The translations under genes were made by a program, and so were the position numbers. This document shows positions 32,494 to 41,457 of a DNA stretch of 64,000 bases, one piece after another; position 1 is the stretch's first letter, and every line of letters begins with the position of its first letter. Below the pieces are notes generated by a model. That model saw nothing but the letters and a program-made list of their open reading frames with translations. It was not told the DNA's origin and searched no databases. Origin of the DNA: an archaeon (GTDB lineage: Archaea > Nanobdellota > Nanobdellia > Woesearchaeales > UBA9642); contig JAGVGF010000003.1 in NCBI GenBank assembly GCA_020057295.1, forward strand, positions 186,236-250,235. Direction: 5' to 3'.

Positions 32494-35178
32494 ATGAGCA
32501 AGCCTCTTGAAATTCTATTATTAGAAGATGATGAACAATATCTATCTGTCCTTAAAGAACAATTAGACACTGGTGGATTAGGCTCTAAAATAACCTTAGT
32601 AGGCACAGAAGACGAATTTCTAAAAGAGATAGGTGACCAAAATCACGAATATGATGTATTGTTATCAGGTCATAAACCGCCAGGATTAGACGGTCTCAAA
32701 GCATTAAATATATTTAGGAAAAAATATGTTGACACTCCATTCATCATTGTAGCCGATGAGATGGGTGAGGAGGCAGTCATAGCTGCAATTGAGCAAGGTG
32801 CAACAGATTATGTTTTTAAGGTTAATCTAAAGAGGCTGCCAGTAATCATTAAGAGGTCATTATCAGATTCAGATCTAAAGAAAAGGTTGCGTGAAAGCGA
32901 AATAAAATACAAACAGTTTATAGAAACATTACCTGCAACTATATTTTCTTCAGATATTCAAGGCAATATACATTTTGTAAATCCTTATGGGTTAAAGGAG
33001 TTTGGATATACTGTTGAAGATATCGCTCATGGATTGAATGTGTTCGATATTATACATCCTGAAGACAAACTTCGTTTGACTCAAAACCTCACTCAATTAG
33101 TGTCTACGCATCAAATTTTGTCCGATGATTATAGATTACTTAATCGATTAGGTGAAACATTAGACGTGACTGTAACAACAAATTCTTTGTTAACAAGTGG
33201 TGGACAAATAGAATTACACAGTGTAGTAATTAATAATACTGAACGTAGGCGTATGGAAACAGATGTTATTGCTTCTAGAGATTTATTGCAGAGAGTAATT
33301 GATATTCTTCCCGTACGAGTGTTTTGGAAAGATACTCACTTACACTATCTTGGTTGTAATACTATTTTTGCTCAAGATGCAGGATTAGCGAGTCCAGCAG
33401 ATCTAATTGGCAAGAATGATTTTCAAATGGGTTGGAAAGAGCAAGCAGAAAAGTATCAAAAAGATGATCGAGTAGTTATAGAATCGGGAGAATCTTCTCT
33501 TGATTTCGAAGAACTTCAAACTACTCCTCAGGGTAATAAAATTTGGATAAAAACAAGCAAAGTACCATTAACAAATCCGCAAGGAGGCATACTTGGTATT
33601 TTAGGAACATACGAAGACATAACTGCACGTAAGAGTGCAGAAGAAGCGTTGTTGTTACGAGATTCTCAATTCAAAAAATTATCTCTTCATGTACCGGGAA
33701 TGATTTATCAATTCGAAAAAAAAATCGATGAAACGTATCGTGTTCCTTTTACTTCAGAAGCTATCAGTGATATTTTTGATTGTTCACCGCAAGATGTACT
33801 TGAAGATTTTTCTCCTATTACCAAAAGAATATTGCCGGAAGATTTAGATAGAGTTGTTAAGTCTATTGAATATTCGGCAAAGAATTTAACGCCTTGGCAA
33901 TGTGAATATCGAATACAAATTCCTGAAAAACCGATCAAATGGCTATTTGGTCATTCATCTCCTGAAAAATCAGATAATGGAAGCATTATGTGGTATGGGT
34001 TTAATGCAGACATAACAGAACATAAAAAGGCAGAAGAGGAACTCTTACATACTCAGAGAATGGAAGGTATAGGAAACATCGCTACAGGTATAGCACACGA
34101 TTTTAATAATGTATTGGGAGTAGTTCTAGGTTACGCTAATCTTTTAGAACGTCAAACATCTTCAGAGTCAACTCGAGAATCTTTAGAAAAAATTATTATT
34201 GCTGTAAAAAGAGGAGCAGATATGGTAAAACAAATAATGATTTTTGCGCATAAAGGAGATATTGATTATGTTACTATGGATTTGAGACACATATTAAAAG
34301 ATTCAGCGGATTATGTGACTGAAGCAACTAAAAGCCTCGAATCAAGAGGTGTGCATTATAAGGTAATTTCCTCTCTTGAAAAAACTTCTAATGTTATTGC
34401 GGATATTGGGCAAATGAAACAAGTATTGGATAATCTTTTGACTAATGCTATACATGCAATGCCAAGAGGCGGAACAGTAAGTATATGTTCCAACAATGTT
34501 TCTATAGCTACTCCGCTCGTATTACGCAATACTACTGTGCTTCCGGGCGATTATGTTCATTTCTCAATAACTGATACGGGTTCGGGCATTACAGAAGAGG
34601 TGTATAACAAAATGTTTGAACCGTTCTTTACAACAAAACCTAAAGGTAGAGGTACGGGTCTTGGTTTAGCAAGCGTAAAAAGTATCATCGAGAAACATAA
34701 TGGTTACATAAATGTAGAAACAAAGCTAGGTGAAGGTACAACATTTGAATTTTATATCCGTGCAGTCTCACAAGAAGAAACGCTACCTGCTGTTGTAAGC
34801 ATTGATGATATTGTCGGCGAAGGAAAAATTTTAATTGTCGACGATAACGAACCTTATTTAGCAGTTTTGAAACTAAGTTTGGATATGAAAGGGTATTCTA
34901 CACTTATTGCGAGAAGTTATGATGAAGCTACAGCCATACTTAAGGAAAATAAAGATATAGATTTACTTTTGACTGATATTCATATGATAGGAAGGAGCGG
35001 CATAGAATTAGCGCAAAGTTTGACCGGTAAGAAAGTTTGCGTTGTAGGCATGACTGGACTTATTGACGAAGACACAAGAGAGGCATGGCCTCAAGAGTAT
35101 ACACTACTTCAAAAGCCTATATCTATGGATGAGTTGAATTCTACAATACGTACGGTGCTATCTGCGAATAATGGATAA
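32494..35178 (+). CDS. Hybrid sensor histidine kinase: pseudo-REC, three PAS, kinase, REC
   Basis: 894 residues, soluble. Order: receiver-like domain (1-125), PAS (about 133-250), PAS (260-382), PAS (390-510), HisKA with His535 in GIAHDFNN, HATPase with N-box 'QVLDNLLTNAIHAMP', DTGSGI, FEPFFTTK and GTGLGLA, then a C-terminal receiver with Asp828 in TDIHM. The N-terminal receiver keeps acidic Asp12/Asp13 but the phosphoacceptor Asp is Gly59 (VLLSGHKPPG), so it cannot be phosphorylated normally. Likely a cytosolic redox, light or ligand sensor. No dedicated output response regulator lies next to it. Architecture common in bacteria and Halobacteria/Methanomicrobia. Confidence 0.9.
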   Translation: MSKPLEILLLEDDEQYLSVLKEQLDTGGLGSKITLVGTEDEFLKEIGDQNHEYDVLLSGHKPPGLDGLKALNIFRKKYVDTPFIIVADEMGEEAVIAAIEQGATDYVFKVNLKRLPVIIKRSLSDSDLKKRLRESEIKYKQFIETLPATIFSSDIQGNIHFVNPYGLKEFGYTVEDIAHGLNVFDIIHPEDKLRLTQNLTQLVSTHQILSDDYRLLNRLGETLDVTVTTNSLLTSGGQIELHSVVINNTERRRMETDVIASRDLLQRVIDILPVRVFWKDTHLHYLGCNTIFAQDAGLASPADLIGKNDFQMGWKEQAEKYQKDDRVVIESGESSLDFEELQTTPQGNKIWIKTSKVPLTNPQGGILGILGTYEDITARKSAEEALLLRDSQFKKLSLHVPGMIYQFEKKIDETYRVPFTSEAISDIFDCSPQDVLEDFSPITKRILPEDLDRVVKSIEYSAKNLTPWQCEYRIQIPEKPIKWLFGHSSPEKSDNGSIMWYGFNADITEHKKAEEELLHTQRMEGIGNIATGIAHDFNNVLGVVLGYANLLERQTSSESTRESLEKIIIAVKRGADMVKQIMIFAHKGDIDYVTMDLRHILKDSADYVTEATKSLESRGVHYKVISSLEKTSNVIADIGQMKQVLDNLLTNAIHAMPRGGTVSICSNNVSIATPLVLRNTTVLPGDYVHFSITDTGSGITEEVYNKMFEPFFTTKPKGRGTGLGLASVKSIIEKHNGYINVETKLGEGTTFEFYIRAVSQEETLPAVVSIDDIVGEGKILIVDDNEPYLAVLKLSLDMKGYSTLIARSYDEATAILKENKDIDLLLTDIHMIGRSGIELAQSLTGKKVCVVGMTGLIDEDTREAWPQEYTLLQKPISMDELNSTIRTVLSANNG

Positions 35179-35279
35179 ATAGTTATTATTTATGAATATA
35201 TGTAAAACATTTTTTTATTAGTAGTATTTATTTTTTAGTAGAAAAAGTTTATAAGCAATTTAAGAATCCTATCATACTC

Positions 35280-37070
35280 ATGAAAAATATTTCGCGTTCA
35301 AAAATTCGGGAATTATCTGATGATGTAAAAGAAGCATATAATAATGTTAATTGGAAGACTGCTAGAATTGTTTTTGGAGTTACAGGTGTAGCTCAGATTA
35401 TTGAAGCATATATATCACATGGATTGAACAATTGGCCATTATCTGTTTTTGATGATTCAGGAGAACTATTTCAAACAATTACAACATTAGCATTAGTCAG
35501 CGGCGTAGGATTAGTTGCATCCTATCTTGATTCTCAGAGAAAAAAAGAGTTTTCACGTATAAAACTACTTGAAGAAAAATTTAGAACTGTCGCAGATTTT
35601 ACTCATGATTGGGAATATTGGAAATTACCTAATGGAAAATTTGAATACATATCTCCAGCTGTTGAACAAATTACGGGGTATAGTGTTCAAGATTTTAATA
35701 ATGATCCCCACTTATTAGAAAATATTATTCATCCAGAAGATAGACCTTTCTTTATTAATCATCTAGATGGAGTACCTCTAGAGAGTTCTATCCCTGAAGA
35801 ATTACTCTATCGTATTATAACACGTTCTGGTAAAGAGAAATGGATTTCACACAATTGCACTTCGATTTATAATAGCGACGGAGTATATATGGGTAGACGC
35901 GCAAGCAATAGAGATATTACTACACGTAAAAGGTCTGAATTAATTCAGTCAGCAACATATAATATGTTAGATGCAAGTGTAACAACAAATACTCTTGAAG
36001 AACTATTAGAAAAAATGCATTCTGAGATAGGTAATTTGATGTATGCTAAGAATTTTTTTGTTGCGCTATACGACGAAAAAACAAATTTATATACATTTAG
36101 ATATTTTTCTGACGAAAAAGATAAAGATTCGCCTCTAACTCCTGTACAGATAAATATAGGATTTACAGACTATGTTCGCAAAACTGGAAAACCCTTATTA
36201 GTTGATGAGAATCAATCAAGACAAATGATTAATTCAGGAGAAGTACAACTTATTGGCTCACCATCAAAATCTTGGATGGGTGTGCCTTTGTTTAAAGAAC
36301 AAAAAGTTATTGGTGTTGCAGTAATTCAATCGTATGTAGATACACAACAATATACGCTTCAGGATTTGGATGTTTTCAATCATATTTCTCAAACCATTTC
36401 ATTAACCGTTAATCGAAGAACTGCTGAAGAAAAATTAAAATTTTATAAACATATAATAACAAATTCCGACATGGCATTAAGTGTTACAGATTTGAATAAT
36501 ACTTTTATTTTTGTTAATGCCGCATTCGAAAAAATGTATGGTTATAGTCGAGAGGAAATTTTAGGCAAGCCTCTTAGTATATTAAGATCTAAAAATAATA
36601 ATCCTCGACTAATGAGCCAAATACAGTCTAGAACTTATGAGGGAGGATTAGAGTTTGAGCTTCTTAATGTTGATAAAAATGGTAGAGAATTTCCAATATA
36701 TTTACGTACTTCTGTAATTAAAAACGATCAAGGAGAAATAATTGCGACTATGGGGACTGTTGTAGATATCACAGAGAGAAAAGATCTTGAGACAAAATTA
36801 CAGCAATCAGTTGCAGATCTAACTGATGCACTCGCTAATGTAAAACAGTTAAGCGGTTTACTTTCAATATGCGGTTATTGTAAAAATATACGTACTGATG
36901 AAGGAAGTTATGTTAGAATAGAGCAGTATATCAAAGAACATACCGATGCAAATTTTAGTCATGGTATATGTCCTGATTGCATGAAACAACACCATCCTGA
37001 GATATATGCATCTATTGAAGCCAAAAAGAAAGTTAGTGATGTTACTTCTGGTACTATTAGTCAAAAATAA
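35280..37070 (+). CDS. Membrane PAS-GAF-PAS sensor with C-terminal Cys-rich module, no kinase
   Basis: 596 residues. Two TM helices (about 27-45 and 62-82), PAS (about 97-222, with a full PAC segment), GAF (about 235-390), PAS (395-515, PAC 'ATMGTVVDITERKDLE'), a coiled coil and a C-terminal module with LLSICGYCKNIR and HGICPDCMK. This last module, with CxxC pairs, is frequent at the end of bacterial multi-PAS proteins and may bind zinc. There is no histidine kinase, GGDEF or other enzyme. It may relay its signal to the hybrid kinase gene 101 bp upstream. Bacterial origin likely. Confidence 0.83.
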   Translation: MKNISRSKIRELSDDVKEAYNNVNWKTARIVFGVTGVAQIIEAYISHGLNNWPLSVFDDSGELFQTITTLALVSGVGLVASYLDSQRKKEFSRIKLLEEKFRTVADFTHDWEYWKLPNGKFEYISPAVEQITGYSVQDFNNDPHLLENIIHPEDRPFFINHLDGVPLESSIPEELLYRIITRSGKEKWISHNCTSIYNSDGVYMGRRASNRDITTRKRSELIQSATYNMLDASVTTNTLEELLEKMHSEIGNLMYAKNFFVALYDEKTNLYTFRYFSDEKDKDSPLTPVQINIGFTDYVRKTGKPLLVDENQSRQMINSGEVQLIGSPSKSWMGVPLFKEQKVIGVAVIQSYVDTQQYTLQDLDVFNHISQTISLTVNRRTAEEKLKFYKHIITNSDMALSVTDLNNTFIFVNAAFEKMYGYSREEILGKPLSILRSKNNNPRLMSQIQSRTYEGGLEFELLNVDKNGREFPIYLRTSVIKNDQGEIIATMGTVVDITERKDLETKLQQSVADLTDALANVKQLSGLLSICGYCKNIRTDEGSYVRIEQYIKEHTDANFSHGICPDCMKQHHPEIYASIEAKKKVSDVTSGTISQK

Positions 37071-37179
37071 TTAAATTTCTTAATAGTTTGTTGTCGAACA
37101 TTTTTTGATTTTTTATCTAACAGAAAAATTTATAAATAGAAATTAGTTACTTCTTAGTAGTTATTATAGGGTATTTTTT

Positions 37180-37656
37180 ATGGGTAAAGATTTAGATTTA
37201 AGGACTAATGAAGCACATATACAATATGCAGGTTTACATAATCATTTGAAAGATGATAATGCTAGATGGATTGCATATCATAGATTAGGCGTTGGTTCTC
37301 ATCCCCAAACATTGTATGTAAAAAGTTATGAAGGATTATTTAAAATAGCAGAAACCACTATCGATGTATTAGTTGATTTAAATAAAGCACTCGATGATAA
37401 ACTCTCCATTGTTGTAGATAACATAAGATATTATGGAAGTGATGGTAGAGAATTTTTACTACACGGTATTATGATGCGTATGAGCCATCAACAAGAGAAG
37501 GGCGCAGATGTTTCCAAGGAAGCAGAACTATTCCATCAAGTATTATCTAAGTTGCCTTCGGGTGATCGTAATGTTTTTGTATCTTTGTATAAAATTTCTA
37601 CAGGTATGAATGTTGATGAAGATAAAGTAAGACCTTATGATGTGTCAAATCAGTAA
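37180..37656 (+). CDS. Hypothetical helical protein
   Basis: 158 residues, soluble, mainly helical, no recognised domain. Contains 'YHRLGVGSHPQTLYVKSYEG' (by pattern) and a helical C-terminal half. A TTATAAATA box about 40 nt upstream provides a promoter. It lies 49 nt ahead of the Sec61-beta gene and could be cotranscribed with it. Function unknown. Confidence 0.62.
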   Translation: MGKDLDLRTNEAHIQYAGLHNHLKDDNARWIAYHRLGVGSHPQTLYVKSYEGLFKIAETTIDVLVDLNKALDDKLSIVVDNIRYYGSDGREFLLHGIMMRMSHQQEKGADVSKEAELFHQVLSKLPSGDRNVFVSLYKISTGMNVDEDKVRPYDVSNQ

Positions 37657-37705
37657 ATTTATAAAAGATTTTCCTTTTCGATAATTATACTTAAGGGTGA
37701 TATTT

Positions 37706-37882
37706 ATGGCTGATGACAAGATTTCAATGCCGAGCAGTGGTGCAGGTTTAACAAGATATTTTGACGATTATAAAAGTAAGATTGAATTAAAACCTGAACA
37801 TGTTATAGTATTAATTGTTCTAATTGTTATTATAGAACTTGTACTTAATTGGCAGGGCGCAGTCTGGTTCGGTCTAGCTTAG
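37706..37882 (+). CDS. secG: Preprotein translocase subunit Sec61-beta (archaeal SecG)
   Basis: 58 residues from the ATG; GGGTGAT 7 nt upstream is the ribosome binding site, so an in-frame GTG at 37697 inside it is rejected. The cytosolic motif 'MPSSGAGLTRYFDDYK' followed by 'LKPEHVIVLIVLIVIIELVL', a single TM, is the archaeal Sec61-beta signature. It is the small tail-anchored subunit of the SecYE translocon. Below the length of most ORF cut-offs but unmistakable. Confidence 0.93.
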   Translation: MADDKISMPSSGAGLTRYFDDYKSKIELKPEHVIVLIVLIVIIELVLNWQGAVWFGLA

Positions 37883-37894
37883 AGGGTTTGAATC

Positions 37895-38431
37895 ATGTGG
37901 TTTTTTTCTAGAACTAAAAAAATAACGGTAGGTTATCACGATTCTGTTAGTATAAAGGCAGAAGAAGAACAAGCTGTATCTACAGTTTTTGGATCCACTG
38001 ATAATTTTTCTAAAGAATTACAAAACGTACATACTCTTTGGGGTCAATGTATTAATTTTGATGGAGAAGTACGAAATGCTTTATCTACATTAGAAGGAAG
38101 TAATATGTTTAAGAATGATCCCTTAATTGTAGAAGCGAATAAAAAGTTATTATCTGATGCTAAAAAAGTATTAAATCAATGTGATGGAATGCTTGATGTC
38201 ATCAATAAATATGGACTAGATGTTGCAGGACTTGAAGAAAAACGATTAAAAGTCATGGAAATACTTAATAAAAAATCTGATTCAGTATTTCTTTCAGACT
38301 TCCTTACATCTTTTTGCTCGATGACTAACGGTGTAATTGGTAGTTCAAATGGAGATCCTTTGAAGAAAAAAGAAATAGAAGAATGGAAGATTAATATAGC
38401 AAAGTTAAAAACAGCTCCGGAGTTAAAATAA
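37895..38431 (+). CDS. Hypothetical helical protein between Sec61-beta and NAC
   Basis: 178 residues, helical, with coiled-coil-like stretches (LEGSNMFKNDPLIVEANKKL; KKKEIEEWKINIAKLK). No TM apart from a slightly hydrophobic N-terminus (MWFF). Starts 12 nt after secG with AGAGGG as ribosome binding site and ends 1 nt before the NAC gene. Being between a translocon subunit and a nascent-chain factor suggests a role in protein biogenesis, but that is only context. Confidence 0.62.
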   Translation: MWFFSRTKKITVGYHDSVSIKAEEEQAVSTVFGSTDNFSKELQNVHTLWGQCINFDGEVRNALSTLEGSNMFKNDPLIVEANKKLLSDAKKVLNQCDGMLDVINKYGLDVAGLEEKRLKVMEILNKKSDSVFLSDFLTSFCSMTNGVIGSSNGDPLKKKEIEEWKINIAKLKTAPELK

Positions 38432-38432
38432 A

Positions 38433-38786
38433 ATGATGCCTAACATTAATCCAAGACAAATGGAACAGATGATGAGAAAAATGGGTATTTCTCAGACAGA
38501 CATCGATGCCAGTCAAGTAATTATAGTATGTCCTGATAAACGTATAGTCATAGAAAATCCTTCAGTGCAAAAAGTTAACATGTCTGGAAAGATAAATTAT
38601 CAAATATCAGGCAATGAACATATTGAAACAAATAAATCAAGTACACCAGAAATGTCTGAAGACGATATTCAAACAGTAATGGATCAAACAAGTTCTACAC
38701 AGGAAGAAGCTATTCAAGCATTAGTCGATACAAAAGGAAATCTAGCAGAAGCAATCCTGTTATTAACAGCAGAAAAAGAAGAATAA
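38433..38786 (+). CDS. nac: Nascent polypeptide-associated complex alpha subunit homologue
   Basis: 117 residues. N-terminal 'NPRQMEQMMRKMGI', the central strand-rich NAC domain ('DASQVIIVCPDKRIVIENPSV' by pattern, then Q-K-V-N-x-S-G) and a C-terminal UBA domain (about 78-114) are the archaeal alpha-NAC layout. It forms homodimers on the ribosome near the exit tunnel and contacts emerging chains. Two consecutive ATG codons; either may start. Grouped with secG. Confidence 0.9.
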   Translation: MMPNINPRQMEQMMRKMGISQTDIDASQVIIVCPDKRIVIENPSVQKVNMSGKINYQISGNEHIETNKSSTPEMSEDDIQTVMDQTSSTQEEAIQALVDTKGNLAEAILLLTAEKEE

Positions 38787-38795
38787 ATAAAAATT

Positions 38796-39491
38796 TTATA
38801 AGTTTGTGTTCGTCCAAAACCTTAATTCTGAACCGTCAAGAAACCTGTATCCTTTATCTTCTCTATATCCATAATCTGCATAAAATCTTAATTGTTCTAA
38901 TTTCTGTCTTGATAATTTGTCAACGAAGAATCTAAGTGCATTAATCATGATTTCTTTTTGTTCTCTTTCAGAGTTAGGACTGTATGAGAAATGTATTTCG
39001 CCTTTTGTAAGGTCTATTGATTGAGAAAACACATCATCTATTGTCAAAGTTTCTTGTCTAACATGACTTCCTAACCATAATTCCTGAACTATTTTTCCAT
39101 TATTCGCTATGATTGTTCCAGAATATTTTGTTTTCCAATATTCTATAATCTGATAAATGTATTTATTCCTTCTAGAAAATTCAGGTATTTTTTTCTTAAT
39201 TTCTTCAACACCTATGTCTATAAATGTCTCGGTTCTCACATGTTGTTCTCTAGGAACACATCTTAACCAAAACAATTCATTCTCGTAATTTGGAGGCAAT
39301 ATTCCTGTTAATTCTTCAAGTCTTTGTATTTGTCCATACATGATGTTTGTTGGCAGATTATGTTTTTTCATAAATTCGGCTTTAGCTTCATTAGCACGCA
39401 CCAATTCTTCAAATGCTGCTCTAGACATTTCTCCAATCTCAACTAATGAATTTCCCCATTCTTTAATATTTATTCTTCCACGAGTACTCAT
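38796..39491 (-). CDS. Hypothetical protein
   Basis: 231 residues from the ATG at 39491. An in-frame ATG 39 nt upstream exists, but ATTATAAAC at about 39517-39525 looks like the TATA box for a leaderless start at 39491. Begins STRGRINIKEWGNSLVEIG, reminiscent of a small DNA-binding fold but not assignable. Charged helical and strand segments follow, with 'YREDKGYRFLDGSELRFW' near the end. No TM. Convergent with the NAC gene, 9 nt apart. Confidence 0.6.
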   Translation of the reverse strand: MSTRGRINIKEWGNSLVEIGEMSRAAFEELVRANEAKAEFMKKHNLPTNIMYGQIQRLEELTGILPPNYENELFWLRCVPREQHVRTETFIDIGVEEIKKKIPEFSRRNKYIYQIIEYWKTKYSGTIIANNGKIVQELWLGSHVRQETLTIDDVFSQSIDLTKGEIHFSYSPNSEREQKEIMINALRFFVDKLSRQKLEQLRFYADYGYREDKGYRFLDGSELRFWTNTNL

Positions 39492-39578
39492 GATAATCGG
39501 AACTACTGCAGAGTTTATAATTTTTTTCAAAGAATTATCACTTAATTAGAAAAATAAGATAAAAAAATAATAAAAAAT

Positions 39579-39785
39579 TTATTCGTTAAATACTGCTCTT
39601 CCTAATGAGAATAGTCCGAATAACGCTATGAATGATGTTACAATTGTCCATAACCATGCGAATTGTATATCATTATTTATAACATACCAGAACCACATAT
39701 AGCCGAAGTATACTAATACCACGCCTACTACGAACAAGTTGGTCTTTTTGAACTGTGGACCGCTAGAAACAATTTTTGCTGCCAT
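39579..39785 (-). CDS. Small two-helix membrane protein
   Basis: 68 residues. The start is decided by the ribosome binding site GGAGGG: the ATG at 39785 is 7 nt from it, while the ATG at 39791 would overlap it. Two TM helices ('LFVVGVVLVYFGYMWFWYVI' and 'LWTIVTSFIALFGLFSLG') with a short loop. Family not recognised; a small accessory membrane subunit is possible. Confidence 0.68.
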   Translation of the reverse strand: MAAKIVSSGPQFKKTNLFVVGVVLVYFGYMWFWYVINNDIQFAWLWTIVTSFIALFGLFSLGRAVFNE

Positions 39786-39863
39786 GAGCATCCCTCCTTT
39801 TAAATATAATCCTATATTATCATAACTTATTTATAAATATTCTGCCTTTTATAGTCTATTATT

Positions 39864-40047
39864 ACAAAGAAATTGCACCACATCATAGCTCTTTATTTAT
39901 ATATGCAATTTCTTGTTCAAAGAAATCTTGCAAGATTTCTTGAACTGAAAATATTTAAAGATTTTCATGTTCCAAAAACTCGTGTTTAAACACTAATATG
40001 ACGTCTTAGGCTTTAACTTTATGATATATCTAAATAGCGAGTTTTTG
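39864..40047. repeat. Hairpin array B (four consecutive stem-loops)
   Basis: Part of the 355-bp gap 39786-40140, which holds no other gene. H1 39864-39916: ACAA-(A)-GAAATTGCA with TGCAATTTCTTGT, 26-nt loop. H2 39915-39945: GTTCAA-(A)-GAAATCTT with AAGATTTCTTGAAC, 2-nt loop, a near-perfect 31-bp palindrome. H3 39946-39967: TGAAAAT with ATTTTCA. H4 39973-40047: CAAAAACTCG with CGAGTTTTTG, a 55-nt loop that itself starts with GTGTTTAAACAC. Followed by GCTTTATATATTA, a TATA box. Shares motifs and bulged A with array A. Confidence 0.75.
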
Positions 40048-40140
40048 TTATCGTAAGCTTTATATATTACTGTGGTTAGGATATATACGGCAATACTTCG
40101 TTTAATAATACCTTATTCACCTAGCCAGTTTAGTCTAAAA

Positions 40141-40611
40141 ATGGAATCCTTTAACATATTACGAGCACAAGCTGAAGAGAAGCTTAAGATAGCGGATCAC
40201 TTAGTCGGTACAACCTATTCTTTGGTTAAGGAACCAAAATTATTAGTTTCAGTAATTGAAAATATTTATTTAGCATTTGACCTGGCAATAAGTTCATTAT
40301 TGGAGTATGAAAAAAATTTTAAGACAATACCAAGTTATAGTAACAGTTTTGAAAGCAAATTCGAATTATTCAGAAGAAAAATAGTCACAAAATATAATAT
40401 CAAAAGTGAAATTCCAGAATTTATATTAGATATTAAGAAAACATTAGATGAACACAAAAAATCTAGCGTTGAATTCATACGTAAAGAAACATTCGTCATA
40501 TCAGATAATAATTACAATCTTACAACTCTAAAAATTGAAGATGTTAAAAAAACATTAACTAAAGCTAAACATTATTTTGAAGAGTTGTTTAAGATCATTA
40601 AATATACTTAA
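40141..40611 (+). CDS. HEPN-like helical protein, function unknown
   Basis: 156 residues from the ATG at 40141; a GTG 69 nt upstream extends the frame but lies only 15 nt from the TATA box, so it is less likely. All-helical, with 'AEEKLKIADHLVG' at the start and 'TKAKHYFEELFKII' at the end, patterns seen in HEPN and other small helical bundles; no clear RxxxxH nuclease motif. It stands immediately upstream of another helical gene and downstream of hairpin array B. Start and family are uncertain. Confidence 0.55.
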   Translation: MESFNILRAQAEEKLKIADHLVGTTYSLVKEPKLLVSVIENIYLAFDLAISSLLEYEKNFKTIPSYSNSFESKFELFRRKIVTKYNIKSEIPEFILDIKKTLDEHKKSSVEFIRKETFVISDNNYNLTTLKIEDVKKTLTKAKHYFEELFKIIKYT

Positions 40612-40631
40612 AATTCGCGAGGTTTAATAAA

Positions 40632-41450
40632 ATGAGAGATGCTATTGAAAACGCTGTTGAAGAACTAAAACGTGTAGACCATTCGATATTCGTGAGTCTA
40701 AAATATACTAGAACTGTCGATATTCTTATTAATATTCTTATTAGAATGGTTGATTGCTACGAATTTTTAATGTTAGCATTATTAAAGTATGCTGTAGAAA
40801 ATAAAATGATTGGAGAAATTCCAACCACTCCTAAAGAGCGTGCATTATTATTGAAGGAAGTGTATAAGGAACAGGAAGTTCACAATAATGTAGACTTATA
40901 TTTGTTGTTAAAGGCAATGCTTAAGAGTAATTATGGTAAAGAAAATGAATACAGAAGACATGTTGCAATGCGTGCAATAGTTGCTGGTAGAGAAGAGATA
41001 ATTAACATAAATATTATATCGCAATATTATGAATATTTAACTGCATTCTTTCATTTAGTAGATAATCTAACTAAAGGAACATACGTTTTAGGAACAGGAG
41101 TATTGATGCAAGAAGGAATTATAGAAACTACCGATGAAGAAAATCCTAATAATCCTTATTGGACTCAAGTTGAAGAAATGAAAAAGGAAGCTGCAATGGA
41201 AATTGCACGTGATAAAGAAATTAAGGAAAGAATTAGGGCAGAAAAGGCTACACGTGAAGTTGAGAGAAGTAAACGTTATGAGGATATGAAACCTAAGAGA
41301 ATCACTAAACGTAAACCTAAGATAAAACCTAAAAGAATTGTGCCTGCAGAACGTTTAAAAATGTTAGAGTTAAAGAAACAGGCTAAGAAACGTATAGAAA
41401 AAGATAAGAAGAAACCTAAAAAGCCAGCTAAGAAGAAAGGTAAGAAATAA
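40632..41450 (+). CDS. Helical protein with a long basic C-terminal tail
   Basis: 272 residues. Residues 1-170 are helical, resembling the preceding protein in general layout. From about residue 200 the sequence becomes almost purely Lys/Arg/Pro (KRITKRKPKIKPKR..., KKPKKPAKKKGKK), a histone-tail-like stretch likely to bind nucleic acid or the ribosome. GAGG upstream of the ATG is a ribosome binding site. Probably cotranscribed with the gene at 40141. Function unknown. Confidence 0.62.
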   Translation: MRDAIENAVEELKRVDHSIFVSLKYTRTVDILINILIRMVDCYEFLMLALLKYAVENKMIGEIPTTPKERALLLKEVYKEQEVHNNVDLYLLLKAMLKSNYGKENEYRRHVAMRAIVAGREEIININIISQYYEYLTAFFHLVDNLTKGTYVLGTGVLMQEGIIETTDEENPNNPYWTQVEEMKKEAAMEIARDKEIKERIRAEKATREVERSKRYEDMKPKRITKRKPKIKPKRIVPAERLKMLELKKQAKKRIEKDKKKPKKPAKKKGKK

Positions 41451-41457
41451 ATATTAT

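Noticed and set aside
32225-32497. Open frame of 90 codons before the hybrid kinase
   Set aside because: No ribosome binding site or correctly placed TATA box, no recognisable protein pattern, overlaps the kinase start and the region contains promoter-like and hairpin signals.
40072-40140. GTG start for the HEPN-like protein
   Set aside because: Only 15 nt after the TATA box, too close for a leaderless start and without a ribosome binding site.
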